NCBI RefSeq assembly: GCF_039533685.1
Contig: NZ_BAAATZ010000002.1
Span: 407,474 to 471,473, forward strand
Length of the DNA stretch: 64,000 nucleotides
Direction of reading: 5' to 3'
Origin: Actinocorallia aurantiaca
GTDB taxonomy: Bacteria; Actinomycetota; Actinomycetes; Streptosporangiales; Streptosporangiaceae
This document shows positions 24,388 through 33,601 of the stretch, piece by piece. Position 1 is the first letter of the stretch. Each line of letters starts with the position of its first letter. Under the pieces are notes generated by a model, which was not told the DNA's origin, ran no database searches, and saw nothing but the letters and a program-made list of their open reading frames with translations. Both the position numbers and the translations under genes were made by a program.

Positions 24388-24768
24388 ATGACGGGGGTCG
24401 CGGCGCTGAGCCGTCCCGTCGGGACGGCCGCGGGCAGGATCGCGGCGATGGCGGCACTCGCGGTGTCCGTCGCCTTCGCGCACGGGGTCCACGACCCCGG
24501 CGTCCTGTGCCCTCTCCGAGCGTTGACCGACATCCCTTGCCCTTTCTGCGGCGGCACCACCGTCTTCATCGAGCTGGGGTCCGGGCATCTGCTCCGGGCG
24601 CTGGCGGCCAATCCCCTGGTGTTCGTCGGAGCCATGGTCTTCGCCGTGGCGCCGCTGGGGCTCGGAGCCCGATGGCGGACGTGGAAACCGCAGGTGCGTG
24701 CCTGGATTCTCGGCACCGCCATAGTGGGTTCCGGTATCTGGCAATTCGTCAGGTTCGGAATCTTCTGA
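24388..24768 (+). CDS. DUF2752 small membrane protein
   Basis: 126 residues with three hydrophobic segments. The family signature is complete: CPLRALTDIPCPFCGGTT at about residues 39-56, three Cys in two clusters. The function of DUF2752 is unknown. GGAGG lies 6 nt before ATG 24388, which I prefer over GTG 24376. The RDD gene follows 55 bp later, so they probably share the upstream promoter. Confidence 0.85.
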   Translation: MTGVAALSRPVGTAAGRIAAMAALAVSVAFAHGVHDPGVLCPLRALTDIPCPFCGGTTVFIELGSGHLLRALAANPLVFVGAMVFAVAPLGLGARWRTWKPQVRAWILGTAIVGSGIWQFVRFGIF

Positions 24769-24823
24769 CAGCGCACGCCGAACCCGGCTGACGCAACGGC
24801 ACATTCACAAGGAGAGAGTCAAC

Positions 24824-25528
24824 GTGGGAAACCCCCCCTACGACCCGTACGGCCAGCAGCAGCCCGGCTACGGGCAGCAGCAGCCCGGTTATGGGCAGCA
24901 GCCCCCCGCGAACCCCTACGGCGGTCCGCAGACGCCTCCGCCGCAGCCTCAGGCCTACCAGGCCTCCCCGCCCCCGGCCTACCCCGCGCAGCCCGCCTTC
25001 CCCGCGGCCGCGCAGCCGCAGTACGGCGTGCCGCAGCAGCAGCCCTACGGCTTCGCGGGCGGCGCGTACGGCGCCTACGCCGGCTGGGGCTCGCGGTTCG
25101 CCGCGACCCTGGTCGACGGCCTGATCGCCGGCATCCCGGCCGGTGTCCTGGCCGGTATCGGCGCGGCCATGAGCGCGTCCACCCTCGAGTACGACCCCGT
25201 CACGGGAACCACCACCACGAGCGGCGGCAGCGGCGCGGGCATCCTCCTCTCGCTGCTGGGCTACGCGGTCGCCTTCGCGGTCATGCTCTTCTTCCTCTAC
25301 CAGCAGGGCACGACCGGCCAGACGCCGGGCAAGAAGCTCACCAACATCCGGGTGATCAGCGAGCAGACCGGACAGCCGATCGGCTTCGGTATGACGTTCG
25401 TGCGCTACCTCGCGCACATCCTGGACGGGCTCCCCTGCTACCTCGGCTACCTGTGGCCGCTGTTCGACGCCAAGAAGCAGACCTTCGCCGACAAGGTCAT
25501 GAACACCGTCGCCGTCCGGTCGGTCTGA
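24824..25528 (+). CDS. RDD-family membrane protein with Gln/Pro/Tyr-rich N-terminus
   Basis: 234 residues. The first 85 are low complexity (QQQPGYG and PPAYP repeats). The RDD domain runs from about 88 to the end: AGWGSRFAATLVDGLI, two helices, GKKLTNIRVI and a final QTFADKVMNTVAV. Pro/Gln-rich tails of this kind are common on actinobacterial envelope proteins. A GGAGAG site precedes the GTG. The RDD domain is closely related to the C-terminus of the kinase downstream. Confidence 0.88.
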   Translation: MGNPPYDPYGQQQPGYGQQQPGYGQQPPANPYGGPQTPPPQPQAYQASPPPAYPAQPAFPAAAQPQYGVPQQQPYGFAGGAYGAYAGWGSRFAATLVDGLIAGIPAGVLAGIGAAMSASTLEYDPVTGTTTTSGGSGAGILLSLLGYAVAFAVMLFFLYQQGTTGQTPGKKLTNIRVISEQTGQPIGFGMTFVRYLAHILDGLPCYLGYLWPLFDAKKQTFADKVMNTVAVRSV

Positions 25529-25542
25529 CGTTCTCGTTTCGG

Positions 25543-25570
25543 GCGGGGCGTCCCTCCAGGGACGCCCCGC
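25543..25570 (+). terminator. terminator between the RDD gene and the kinase gene
   Basis: A perfect 13-bp stem, GCGGGGCGTCCCT and its complement, with a 2-nt loop lies 14 nt after the RDD stop, followed by a short T-rich stretch. Confidence 0.75.
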
Positions 25571-25595
25571 TTGTCGTTTATCCCGGAGGTCTCCC

Positions 25596-27182
25596 TTGCA
25601 CGAGGGCCTGGTACTCGCCGATCGGTTCGAGCTGCTCAGGAAGATCGGCCAGGGAGGCATGGGCGCGGTCTGGGAGGGCCGTGACACGGCGCTCGGCCGC
25701 CGGGTGGCGATCAAGACCCTCGCGGTCAGCCCCACCGAGGACGCGGTCCGGCGCTTCCGCGGCGAGGCGCAGATCGGGGCCGGCCTCTCCCATCCGGGGA
25801 TCATGGTCGTCCACGACATCGGCCAGTACGAGCAGACGCTCTACCTGGTCATGGAGCACCTCGAGGGCCGGGACCTCAAGATCCTCCTGGAGGAGGGGCC
25901 CCTCCCGCTGGAGCGGGCGCTGGAGATCGCGGCCGAGCTGCTCGGCGCGCTGGGGGCGGCGCACGCCCAGGGCGTCGTGCACCGGGACGTCAAACCCGGC
26001 AACGTGATGATCCTGAACAAGGGCGGCCTGAAGATCCTGGACTTCGGGATCGCGCGGTTCACCGACGCCACGATGACGGGCTCCGTGGTGGGGACGCCCG
26101 CCTACATGGCGCCCGAGCAGTTCACCGGCAGGACCGAGGTGGACGGCCGGTGCGACCTCTACTCCTTCGGGATCCTGCTCTACGAGATGGTCGCCGGACG
26201 GCCGCCGTTCGAGTGCACCACGCTGCCGGAGTTCGTCTACGCCCACCTTCAGAAGGTGCCGGACCCTCCGCGTGCGTTCCGTCCCGACCTCCCGGAGTCG
26301 CTGAACCGCCTGATCGTCGACCTGCTGGCCAAGGATCCCGCCGACCGGCCCCGGACGGCCGAGGCGGCCCTGAGCCGGCTGGAGTTCGTGCGGGACGAGC
26401 TCCGGCAGGCGCCGTCCCAGACGTTCGGCGCGAGTTCCCCCTCCTCCCCGCAGCGGACGCCGCCGCCGTTCGGAAGCCCCGCCGCGGGCCATTTCACCCA
26501 GGGGCCGGCCACGCCTCCGCCCCAGCGGACGCCGCCGCCGTTCGCGGGCCACGTCCCGGGGCACGCCGCTTACGGGCCCGCCACGCCTCCGCCTTCGGAA
26601 CTGCCGTTCTCCCAGCAGTCGCGGCCGTCCGCCCAGAACTCCCCGTACGGCGCGAACCACGGCCACGGCTGGGCGCCCACCCAGCCGTCCTACCAGCGCC
26701 AGGCCCCTCCGCCGCCGTTCGTTCCGGGGTATTCGCCGCCCCAGCAGGCCTACGGCCAGGCCCGGGGGGCGGGACGCCCCGCCCCCTACTGGCGCAGGGT
26801 CGGCGCGTTCATGATCGACTGGTGCCTCGGCTTCTTCCTCGTGATCATGTTCCTGGTCGTGGTGACCTGGGAGGACCCGGCGGACGCGGAGCTCACCGAC
26901 GCCCAGGCCGGCGCCATGTTCCTCGTCTGGGCGATCGTGTACTTCGGCTACGGGATGATGGAGGGCCTGCTCGGCTTCAGCCCGGGCAAGGGCATGTGCG
27001 TGCTCCGGGTGGTGGACGCCCGGACGGGAGAGCGGGTCGGGCTGGTCCGCGGAGTCGCCCGGGTCTTCGCCCAGATCATCAACTGGTGGTCGCTGCTCGT
27101 CGGCTACCTCAACCCGCTGTGGGACCCGCAGAAGCAGACGTTCGCCGACAAGGTGTGCGGCACCAGGGTCGTCCAGGGCTGA
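25596..27182 (+). CDS. Ser/Thr protein kinase fused to an RDD membrane domain
   Basis: 528 residues. The Hanks-type kinase covers about residues 9-262: glycine loop GQGGMGAVWEG, catalytic HRDVKPGN near 128, DFG near 149 and APEQF of the P+1 loop. A Pro-rich linker (about 275-390) leads to an RDD domain with three hydrophobic helices. Most PknB-type kinases end in one helix and an extracellular sensor, so this architecture is unusual. The start is TTG 25596 with GGAGG upstream. The stop is 6 bp from the end of the converging gene. Confidence 0.9.
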   Translation: MHEGLVLADRFELLRKIGQGGMGAVWEGRDTALGRRVAIKTLAVSPTEDAVRRFRGEAQIGAGLSHPGIMVVHDIGQYEQTLYLVMEHLEGRDLKILLEEGPLPLERALEIAAELLGALGAAHAQGVVHRDVKPGNVMILNKGGLKILDFGIARFTDATMTGSVVGTPAYMAPEQFTGRTEVDGRCDLYSFGILLYEMVAGRPPFECTTLPEFVYAHLQKVPDPPRAFRPDLPESLNRLIVDLLAKDPADRPRTAEAALSRLEFVRDELRQAPSQTFGASSPSSPQRTPPPFGSPAAGHFTQGPATPPPQRTPPPFAGHVPGHAAYGPATPPPSELPFSQQSRPSAQNSPYGANHGHGWAPTQPSYQRQAPPPPFVPGYSPPQQAYGQARGAGRPAPYWRRVGAFMIDWCLGFFLVIMFLVVVTWEDPADAELTDAQAGAMFLVWAIVYFGYGMMEGLLGFSPGKGMCVLRVVDARTGERVGLVRGVARVFAQIINWWSLLVGYLNPLWDPQKQTFADKVCGTRVVQG

Positions 27183-27188
27183 GCGGTG

Positions 27189-27917
27189 TCATCTCGCGGG
27201 TTCGAAGACCGCGCCGTGGGCGGCGACCCGGGCGCGGCGGACCGCCTGGTCCAGCAGGGTCAGCGCGTCGGCCCTGCGGAGCATCTGGCCCGCCGTGAGG
27301 TTGTGCCCGGCGGTGGCGTCGGCGAGGTCGAGGATCAGGGTCAGCCGGGTGGCCAGCGCGTCGACCCGGTGGGCGCGGGCCGGGTAGCCGGGGGCGAGCC
27401 CGCTGTCGGCGTCGTCGCGCAGCGCCTTGAGGACGCCCGAGCGGTCGCCGTTGATGTCGTCCAGGCCGCTCATGATCTCGGTGACCTCGCGCATCGCCAG
27501 GGCGAGCCGGCGTTCGGCGTCGGCCAGCGACGGGACGTCCGGGAGCGCGGACCGGGCGGGGAACAGCTCCCAGCGGGTGCCCTGGTAGGACGAGCCGCGC
27601 CGGTCCTCGACCGGGACCAGGCCCACCGCCGAGCCGTCCAGCAGGACGATGACGCCCTCGCCGGCCTCGACCGCCGCCTGGTTGAACTCGGCGGGCCCGG
27701 TCAGGCCCAGCGGATCCCCCGGGGCGGGCAGCGCCAGGCGCAGCCCGGTGAGGCCGCGCGGGCGCAGGTCGGCCAGCCAGGAGCGCAGGGTCACCTGCCC
27801 CGCCAGGTGCGGGCCGCCGCGCTCGACCGCGTCCACGGCCTCGTCGAGGCCGACATGGCCGGTGAGCCAGGCGTTGGCCCAGGCGACCAGAGTGGGAGAG
27901 GGACGAGAGCCGTGCAT
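27189..27917 (-). CDS. conserved-looking actinobacterial protein of unknown function
   Basis: About 242 residues, no membrane helix, mostly helical, with PSPTLVAWANAWLTGHVGLD at the start and GHNLTAGQMLRRADALTLLD near the end. I do not recognise a family. ATG 27917 is preferred over 27977: TATCGT lies 7 nt upstream, as expected for a leaderless mRNA, and the extension is basic and unlike the rest. It diverges from the ABC ATPase gene. Confidence 0.7.
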   Translation of the reverse strand: MHGSRPSPTLVAWANAWLTGHVGLDEAVDAVERGGPHLAGQVTLRSWLADLRPRGLTGLRLALPAPGDPLGLTGPAEFNQAAVEAGEGVIVLLDGSAVGLVPVEDRRGSSYQGTRWELFPARSALPDVPSLADAERRLALAMREVTEIMSGLDDINGDRSGVLKALRDDADSGLAPGYPARAHRVDALATRLTLILDLADATAGHNLTAGQMLRRADALTLLDQAVRRARVAAHGAVFEPAR

Positions 27918-28039
27918 GAGAAACACGATAACCGGCTTTCGGAGCATCTCCTCGGCGGTGCGCCGGGACCTTTCCACGATTCCCGCGGAGCCGGGGTCGT
28001 GGTCTCCGCCTGCAATAGGGTTGACGCTGGAGGATCTTA

Positions 28040-28831
28040 ATGAGCGGTGAGGTACTGAGGCTCGAGGGCGTCGTGATCCGGCGCGAGGGAGCCGTGTTGC
28101 TCGACGGTGTCGACTGGACGGTCAGCGAGGGCGAGCGCTGGGTGGTCATCGGGCCCAACGGAGCGGGTAAGACGACCCTGCTCCAGGTGGCGGCGACGAC
28201 CCTCTATCCGACCGAGGGCCGGGTGGCGGTGCTGGGGGAGACCCTGGGCCAGACCGACGTCTTCGAACTGCGGCCCCGGATCGGGTTCGCCAGCGCGGCG
28301 GTGGCCGAGAAGGTCCCGTCGGGGGAGACGGTCATGGACCTGGTGCTGACCGCCTCCTACGCCATCCTGGGGCGCTGGCAGGAGGAGTACGACTCGACGG
28401 ACGTCGGTCGCGCGGTCGCCCTGCTGGAGGCTCTGGGCTGCACCGAGTTGGTGCGCAGGCGCTTTAACACCCTTTCCGAAGGGGAACGCAAGCGTGTCCA
28501 GATCGCCAGGGCGCTGATGCCGGATCCGGAGCTGCTCCTGCTGGACGAGCCCGCCGCCGGGCTCGACCTGGGCGCGCGCGAGGAGCTGGTGACCAGGCTG
28601 GCCCGGCTGGCCGCGGACCCGGCGGCTCCGGCGATGGCGGTGGTCACGCACCACTTGGAGGAGGTGCCGCCGGGGTTCACCCACGCGCTGCTGCTGCGCA
28701 AGGGCGGGGTGGTGGCCGCCGGCCGGATCGAAGAGGTGCTGACCGGCGAGAACCTGGGCGCCTGCTTCGGCATCCCGTTGCAGGTGGAGCGCTTCAACGA
28801 CCGGTGGTACGCCCGTTCTGTCGGGAGATGA
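28040..28831 (+). CDS. ABC transporter ATP-binding protein (YlmA/ModF-like)
   Basis: 263 residues. Walker A GPNGAGKTT lies near residue 39, the signature LSEGERKRVQIARAL near 147, and Walker B LLLLDEPAAGLD near 166. No permease is nearby, so it may act with a distant partner or in a non-transport role, as proposed for some YlmA-like ATPases. A weak site precedes the ATG. Confidence 0.9.
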   Translation: MSGEVLRLEGVVIRREGAVLLDGVDWTVSEGERWVVIGPNGAGKTTLLQVAATTLYPTEGRVAVLGETLGQTDVFELRPRIGFASAAVAEKVPSGETVMDLVLTASYAILGRWQEEYDSTDVGRAVALLEALGCTELVRRRFNTLSEGERKRVQIARALMPDPELLLLDEPAAGLDLGAREELVTRLARLAADPAAPAMAVVTHHLEEVPPGFTHALLLRKGGVVAAGRIEEVLTGENLGACFGIPLQVERFNDRWYARSVGR

Positions 28832-28876
28832 CCCTGAAGTAAGGATGATCTGGGTCGCTCTCTACGATCGGTCAGC

Positions 28877-29632
28877 ATGACACCGTGGGAAGCGATCGCG
28901 ATCTTCGCGGCGGGCGCCGCGGCGGGCGGGATCAACGCCGTCGTGGGATCGGGCTCGCTGATCACCTTCCCGACGCTGGTGGCGCTGGGCTATCCGCCGG
29001 TCCTGGCCAACGTCTCCAACAACATCGGGCTGGTGCCGGGCTCCATCGCCTCCTGCTGGGGGTACCGCAAGGAGCTCGCCGGGCAGGGCGGGCGGCTGCT
29101 GCGGCTGGGCGCCGGCTCGCTGCTCGGCGCGCTCGCCGGCGGGCTGCTGCTGCTACGGCTGCCCGAGTCGGCGTTCCAGATGATCGTTCCGGTGCTGATC
29201 GCGGTCGCGCTGGTGCTGGTGGTGGTGCAGCCCAGGGTCAACCGGTGGGTGCAGAAGCGGCGGAAGGGCGACGTCGGGCACGGCGGGCCGCTGCTGTGGA
29301 TCCTGGTCTGCCTGGCCGGGGTCTACGGCGGTTACTTCGGGGCGGCGCAGGGCATCCTGCTGATCTCGCTGCTGGGGATCTTCCTCCCCGACGACATGCA
29401 GACCGTCAACGGGATCAAGAACGCGCTGACCGGGATCGTCAACGCGACGGCCGCCGTGCTGTTCGTCTTCATCGCCGAGGTCGACTGGGCGGTGGTGGGC
29501 CTGATCGCCCTCGGCGCGACCCTCGGCGGCTACACCGGGGCCTCGGTGGGCCGGAAGCTTCCGCCCTGGGCGCTGCGAAGTGTCATTGTCTGTGTTGGTT
29601 TGGTGGCGATTGTGAAACTGCTCACGGGGTAG
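28877..29632 (+). CDS. TSUP (TauE/SafE) family membrane exporter
   Basis: 251 residues with about eight hydrophobic segments. The two repeated halves show GGINAVVGSGSLITFPTLVA near residue 15 and a GGYFGAAQGILLI stretch near 154, both typical of TSUP proteins, which move sulfite, sulfonates or other organic acids out of the cell. It follows the ABC ATPase by 45 bp. Confidence 0.9.
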   Translation: MTPWEAIAIFAAGAAAGGINAVVGSGSLITFPTLVALGYPPVLANVSNNIGLVPGSIASCWGYRKELAGQGGRLLRLGAGSLLGALAGGLLLLRLPESAFQMIVPVLIAVALVLVVVQPRVNRWVQKRRKGDVGHGGPLLWILVCLAGVYGGYFGAAQGILLISLLGIFLPDDMQTVNGIKNALTGIVNATAAVLFVFIAEVDWAVVGLIALGATLGGYTGASVGRKLPPWALRSVIVCVGLVAIVKLLTG

Positions 29633-29650
29633 AACTCGAATATGAGTTCT
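29631..29650. promoter_or_regulatory. inverted repeat AGAACTC-N6-GAGTTCT
   Basis: Seven-bp perfect arms overlap the stop codon of the TSUP gene and precede the small downstream gene. Operator-like; no regulator known. Confidence 0.4.
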
Positions 29651-29667
29651 ATTCATGGGGGTGGCCG

Positions 29668-29892
29668 GTGAAGGGCGACCGGGTCGAGATCGTGGTGGAG
29701 TCCGGAGGGGACGTGCTCCGGACGTACGACGTCGTCGCCACCAAGGCCGGACGGCGGGTGGAGATCACCAACCGGCGCGGGGTGATCGAGGTCAGCGAGG
29801 TCACCCGCACCGGCACCCCGGTGCGCACCGCGCGGTTCATGGCCAGCCGGGTCGTCGCCCTGGTCGAGCACCCGATGGACGGCGAGGACTGA
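29668..29892 (+). CDS. small conserved-looking protein, 74 residues
   Basis: Starts at GTG 29668 after GGGGGTGG. It begins VKGDRVEIVVESGGDVLRTY and is predicted to be all beta strand, with alternating hydrophobic and charged residues (VVATKAGRRVEITNRRGVIE). No family assigned. Strong third-position GC supports coding. It ends just before a hairpin shared with the converging Rieske gene. Confidence 0.7.
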   Translation: MKGDRVEIVVESGGDVLRTYDVVATKAGRRVEITNRRGVIEVSEVTRTGTPVRTARFMASRVVALVEHPMDGED

Positions 29893-29895
29893 CCC

Positions 29896-29916
29896 GACGG
29901 GCCCGGGCCGCCCGTC
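29896..29916. terminator. hairpin between converging genes
   Basis: GACGGGC and GCCCGTC pair around a 7-nt loop directly after the small gene stop and next to the Rieske gene stop. Probably bidirectional. Confidence 0.5.
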
Positions 29917-29919
29917 CGC

Positions 29920-30882
29920 TCAGATCGGGCGGACCTGCACGGTGCCCGTCTCGCTGATCCTGGTGTCGAAGGCCGGCTGGCGGCTCGTGGCGGGGCCGTC
30001 GACGACCGCGCCGTCGTCCACCCGGAAGGTGCTGCCGTGCCAGGGGCACACCACGCAGATCTCGTCGTGCACCCGCACCACCCGGCCCTGGTGCAGCGGG
30101 CCCGCCAGATGGGCGCAGGCGTCGGCCAGCACCCGGACCTCGTCCCCCAGGCGCAGCACGAAGAGGTCGATGTAGCCGAGGGAGCGGTGCACGGGCCAGC
30201 CGTCCGGCAGTTCCTCCAACCGGCACAGGTCGTGCCAGCCCAGCGGGACGAGATGGGTGATCGACGGGGCGTGGTTGGCCCCCGCGGCCTGGCGGAAGGC
30301 CAGATGCCCGCCCAGATAGCTGCCCGCCATCATGCTGGTGAGCCCGGCGAAGCTCAGCATTCTGCCCACCCCGTGGTCGCCGCGGACCCGGGCCAGCAGG
30401 GACGCCCCGTACAGCAGGTTGGTGGCGCCCATCACCATGGCGTGGACCAGGCCGACCCGCTGCTGCTCCCGGTGCAGGCTCGACCAGTCGGTCAGGCCGG
30501 TGAGCACCGTCGGCACCGACGAGGCCAGCCCGAGGGTGAGCAGGATGCGGGAGGCCCGCTGGGTGCCGGGGAAGAGGTCCAGCAGGGCGGTCGAGCAGTA
30601 GGCCCCGATGGGGAGGTCGGTGAGGGGGGCGTGCACGGGGTGCCCGAACTGCACCCCGTGCAGGGTGTTGCGCAGCGGGCCCGGAGGCAGGGCCTTGCGG
30701 AGCGCCTTGGAGAGGATCCGGATCGGGCGGTCCAGGGCCGAATCCAGTTCCAGGCGCTCGGCGAGCGCCACGGGGTGGGCCCTGGTGATGGTCCTGGACC
30801 CGTTCCTGGCGATCCCGCCTGCTCGTTCACGATTCACTGGCTGACTTCCCATCTGCCTTGTACGGGCATCTTCGACGGTCAT
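29920..30882 (-). CDS. Rieske [2Fe-2S] protein with N-terminal DUF2231 membrane domain
   Basis: 320 residues. The DUF2231 part (about 75-210) starts near GVQFGHPVHAPLTDLPIGAY and has four hydrophobic segments. The Rieske domain (about 220-318) carries both cluster motifs, CAHLAGPL and CPWHGSTF, with the required Cys and His pairs. It is probably a membrane-bound electron carrier; the partner is unknown. The next gene, on the same strand, is a molybdopterin oxidoreductase, a possible redox partner by proximity only. Confidence 0.88.
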   Translation of the reverse strand: MTVEDARTRQMGSQPVNRERAGGIARNGSRTITRAHPVALAERLELDSALDRPIRILSKALRKALPPGPLRNTLHGVQFGHPVHAPLTDLPIGAYCSTALLDLFPGTQRASRILLTLGLASSVPTVLTGLTDWSSLHREQQRVGLVHAMVMGATNLLYGASLLARVRGDHGVGRMLSFAGLTSMMAGSYLGGHLAFRQAAGANHAPSITHLVPLGWHDLCRLEELPDGWPVHRSLGYIDLFVLRLGDEVRVLADACAHLAGPLHQGRVVRVHDEICVVCPWHGSTFRVDDGAVVDGPATSRQPAFDTRISETGTVQVRPI

Positions 30883-30946
30883 CCACCTTTTCGAAGACGT
30901 TCCCCTTCCGGGCGGAGGGATAACGGTGACGAGGGGGACAGATGGA

Positions 30947-33046
30947 TCAGCTGATCCTCTCCAGCCGCACAGGAACCCCGTTGAACACGGCGTTACCGGA
31001 CAGGACGTCGATCTCCTGCTCGTCCGTCAGGGAGTTGACGCTCACCCCGGCGTTGGCGGAGGCCACCCGCGTCCTGGTGCCCGGCCGGGCATGGCCCCAG
31101 CCGTGCGGCAGGCTCACCACGCCCCGCATGATCTCGTCGTTCGGCTCCGCCTCGACCTCGACCTCGCCGGCCCGCGAGGAGACCCGGACGATATCGCCCG
31201 CCCCGATCCCCAGCTGCCCGGCGTCCTCGGGGTTCAGCCGCAGCGTGCAGGCGTTGGAACCCCCCACCAGCTCGGAGATGTTGTGCATCCAGCTGTTGTT
31301 GGAGCGCAGGTGGCGGCGGCCGATCAGCACGAACCCGTCGGCGGGACGGGAGGCGCGGAGCCGCTCCAGGTCCTTGGCGAACAGCTCGGGGCACAGGTCG
31401 ACGCGGTCGAGGACCATGACCTCCTCCAGCCTGGGCTGGAGCGGGCCGAGGTCGAGGCCGCCGACCGTCTCCTCCAGGGTGAGGCCGTAGGGGCCGAGCC
31501 GGAGCATCATGTCCAGCCTGGTCTCGGCGCTCGGCGGGCCCAGCTCGGCCCGCAGGTCCTCCCTGCCCGCCTTCTTCAGGGTGGTCTGGATGACGAACTC
31601 GTCCACGTCCTGCGGGCTCGCCCCGGTCAGCTCGCCCGCCAGCCGGGCCAGGATCTGCGACTCCGACGGCCGGTCGCCCCGGTCCGCGACGGGAGGGGAG
31701 TAGCGCACGTAGTTCCGGACGGTGAACGACAGCAGCGCGACGTCGTAGTGCGGGGTGCGGGTGTGCGGGGGCGGCGGCAGGACCACGTCGGCGTGGCGGG
31801 TCGTCTCGTTGACGTAAGGGTCGACGCTGACCATGAACTCCAGGTTCTCCAGCGCCCTGCCGATCCGGTCGCCGTTCGGCGCGGACAGGACGGGGTTGCC
31901 GCCGACGGTGATCAGCGCCTTGATCTGGCCTTCGCCCTCGGTCTCGATCTCCTCGGCGAGGGTGGCGACCGGGAACTCGCCGTTGACCTCGGGAAGGCCG
32001 CGGACCCGGCTGTGCCAGCGGCCCGTCCGGTAGGGGCGGGAGCGCCTGCCGAAGGAGTGCGCGGCTTTGGGGAACATCGCGCCGCCGGGCCGGTCCAGGT
32101 TGCCGGTGAGCACGTTCAGGGCGTCGATCAGCCAGCTCGCGAGGGTGCCGAACTCCTGGGTGCAGGTGCCGATCCGGCCGTAGACGACGGCGGGGTCGGC
32201 GGCGGCCAGCTCGCGGGCGATCTCCCTGACGGTCTCCGCCGGGACACCGGTGACGGGCTCGGTGGCCTCGGGGGAGAACTCCTCGGCGAGCTCGCGCAGC
32301 TGCTCCAGGCCGTCCACCTCGTGGCGGAGCCGGGTGAGGCCCTCGGCGAACAGGGTGTGGACGAGGGAGAACAGGAACCAGGTGTCGGCGCCCGGACGGA
32401 GCGGGACGTGCCGGTCGGCCAGCTCGGCCGTCCGCGTGCGGCGCGGGTCCACCACGACGAGGCGCCCGCCCCGGCGGCGCAGCGCCTTCAGCCGGCCGGG
32501 GAAGTCGGGGGCCGAGCAGAGGCTGCCGTTGGACTCCAGCGGGTTGGCGCCCAGCATCAGCAGGTAGGAGGTGCGGTCCAGGTCGGGGACCGCGATGGCC
32601 AGCGGGTCGCCCAGCATGTAGCCCGCGCTGACGTGCTTGGGCATCTGGTCGGAGGTGCTGGCGCTGTAGAAGTTCTTCGTGCCGATGCCCTTGATGAGCA
32701 GCCCGCCGTAGAGGGAGCCCGCGACGCTGTGCGCGCTGGGGTTGCCCAGGTAGACGGCGACGGAGTCCTTGCCGTGGGTCTCGATGATCCGGCGGAGCTC
32801 GCGCCCCGCGGTCTCGAAGGCGTCCTCCCAGGCCGCCTCGGCCCCGTCGACGAGCGGCGCCGTCAGCTTGTCGGGGTCGTTGTCGAGGCGCCCGAAACTC
32901 GCGCCCTTGGGGCAGATGAAGCCCTTGCTGAACGGATCGTTCTTGTCGCCACGCACTTTGACGACCTTGTCGTCGCCGTCCATGGTGAGCTCCAGGCCGC
33001 ACAGGGCCTCACACAGCGGACACGTCCTGAGCGCGATTCGGGTCAT
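30947..33046 (-). CDS. molybdopterin-dependent oxidoreductase
   Basis: 699 residues from ATG 33046. The N-terminal [4Fe-4S] Cys set is TCPLCEALCG with a fourth Cys in FICPKG. Molybdopterin-binding regions follow (YTAG-less, with LGANPLESNGS and VSVDPYVNETTRHADVVLPP). The C-terminal molybdopterin dinucleotide domain starts near FVLIGRRHLRSNNSWMHN. The substrate is unknown; it groups by appearance with formate/nitrate-type enzymes. The reading frame stays open upstream into a LOG-like gene, with no stop between (see findings). Confidence 0.9.
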   Translation of the reverse strand: MTRIALRTCPLCEALCGLELTMDGDDKVVKVRGDKNDPFSKGFICPKGASFGRLDNDPDKLTAPLVDGAEAAWEDAFETAGRELRRIIETHGKDSVAVYLGNPSAHSVAGSLYGGLLIKGIGTKNFYSASTSDQMPKHVSAGYMLGDPLAIAVPDLDRTSYLLMLGANPLESNGSLCSAPDFPGRLKALRRRGGRLVVVDPRRTRTAELADRHVPLRPGADTWFLFSLVHTLFAEGLTRLRHEVDGLEQLRELAEEFSPEATEPVTGVPAETVREIARELAAADPAVVYGRIGTCTQEFGTLASWLIDALNVLTGNLDRPGGAMFPKAAHSFGRRSRPYRTGRWHSRVRGLPEVNGEFPVATLAEEIETEGEGQIKALITVGGNPVLSAPNGDRIGRALENLEFMVSVDPYVNETTRHADVVLPPPPHTRTPHYDVALLSFTVRNYVRYSPPVADRGDRPSESQILARLAGELTGASPQDVDEFVIQTTLKKAGREDLRAELGPPSAETRLDMMLRLGPYGLTLEETVGGLDLGPLQPRLEEVMVLDRVDLCPELFAKDLERLRASRPADGFVLIGRRHLRSNNSWMHNISELVGGSNACTLRLNPEDAGQLGIGAGDIVRVSSRAGEVEVEAEPNDEIMRGVVSLPHGWGHARPGTRTRVASANAGVSVNSLTDEQEIDVLSGNAVFNGVPVRLERIS

Positions 33047-33064
33047 AAAGGTATGTAACCACTT

Positions 33065-33532
33065 ACCCCTTCTCTTCAACAGAGCGAGGCGCACCGCCTC
33101 CGCCGCGTCCTCCGCCGCCGGAACGCCCTCGACGGGCTCGCCCCAGCCGTCCAGCACCCGCCAGCCGCCCAGCGTGACCACCGGGACGCCGATCCGGCGG
33201 GCCAGCGCCAGCTCCGAGAGCGTCCCCCAGGACCCGCCGATGATGATCACCGCCTGCGCCGAACGTACCAGGACGGCGTTGCGGGCCTCCCCCATGCCTG
33301 TGGATATCCGCACGGTCAGGTAGGGGTTGGCGCCCTCGTCGTCTCCCCCCGACAGCACTCCGACCGTCACCCCGCCCGCCTCCCAGGCGGCGCGGGCGGC
33401 GGCCTCCATGACCCCGCCGTAACCCCCGCAGAGGAGGGTCACCCCCTGCTCGGCGAGCAGCCGGCCCACCTCCAGCGCGTGCGTCACGTCCTCGTCCCTC
33501 GGATCGGCCGGACCGCAGACGGCTATCTGCAT
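33065..33532 (-). CDS. LOG/TIGR00725-like Rossmann protein, frame open into the downstream gene
   Basis: About 156 residues: MQIAVCGPADPRDEDV, the nucleotide-binding CGGYGGVMEAAARAAWEAGG near residue 35 and IIGGSWGTLSELALARRIGV near 97. Family members bind nucleotides or are phosphoribohydrolases (LOG). The usual protein ends about here, yet no in-frame stop exists and the frame continues into the oxidoreductase. One extra G in the GGGG run at 33066-33069 would create the stop TAA at the normal length. The end coordinate is therefore an inference. Confidence 0.65.
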
Positions 33533-33601
33533 CGTGAACCCCTTTCGTGTCTCGCGGCGAGATACCTGTGAACCTGCCCCCTACGGAAGGCCGGCGATGG
33601 C

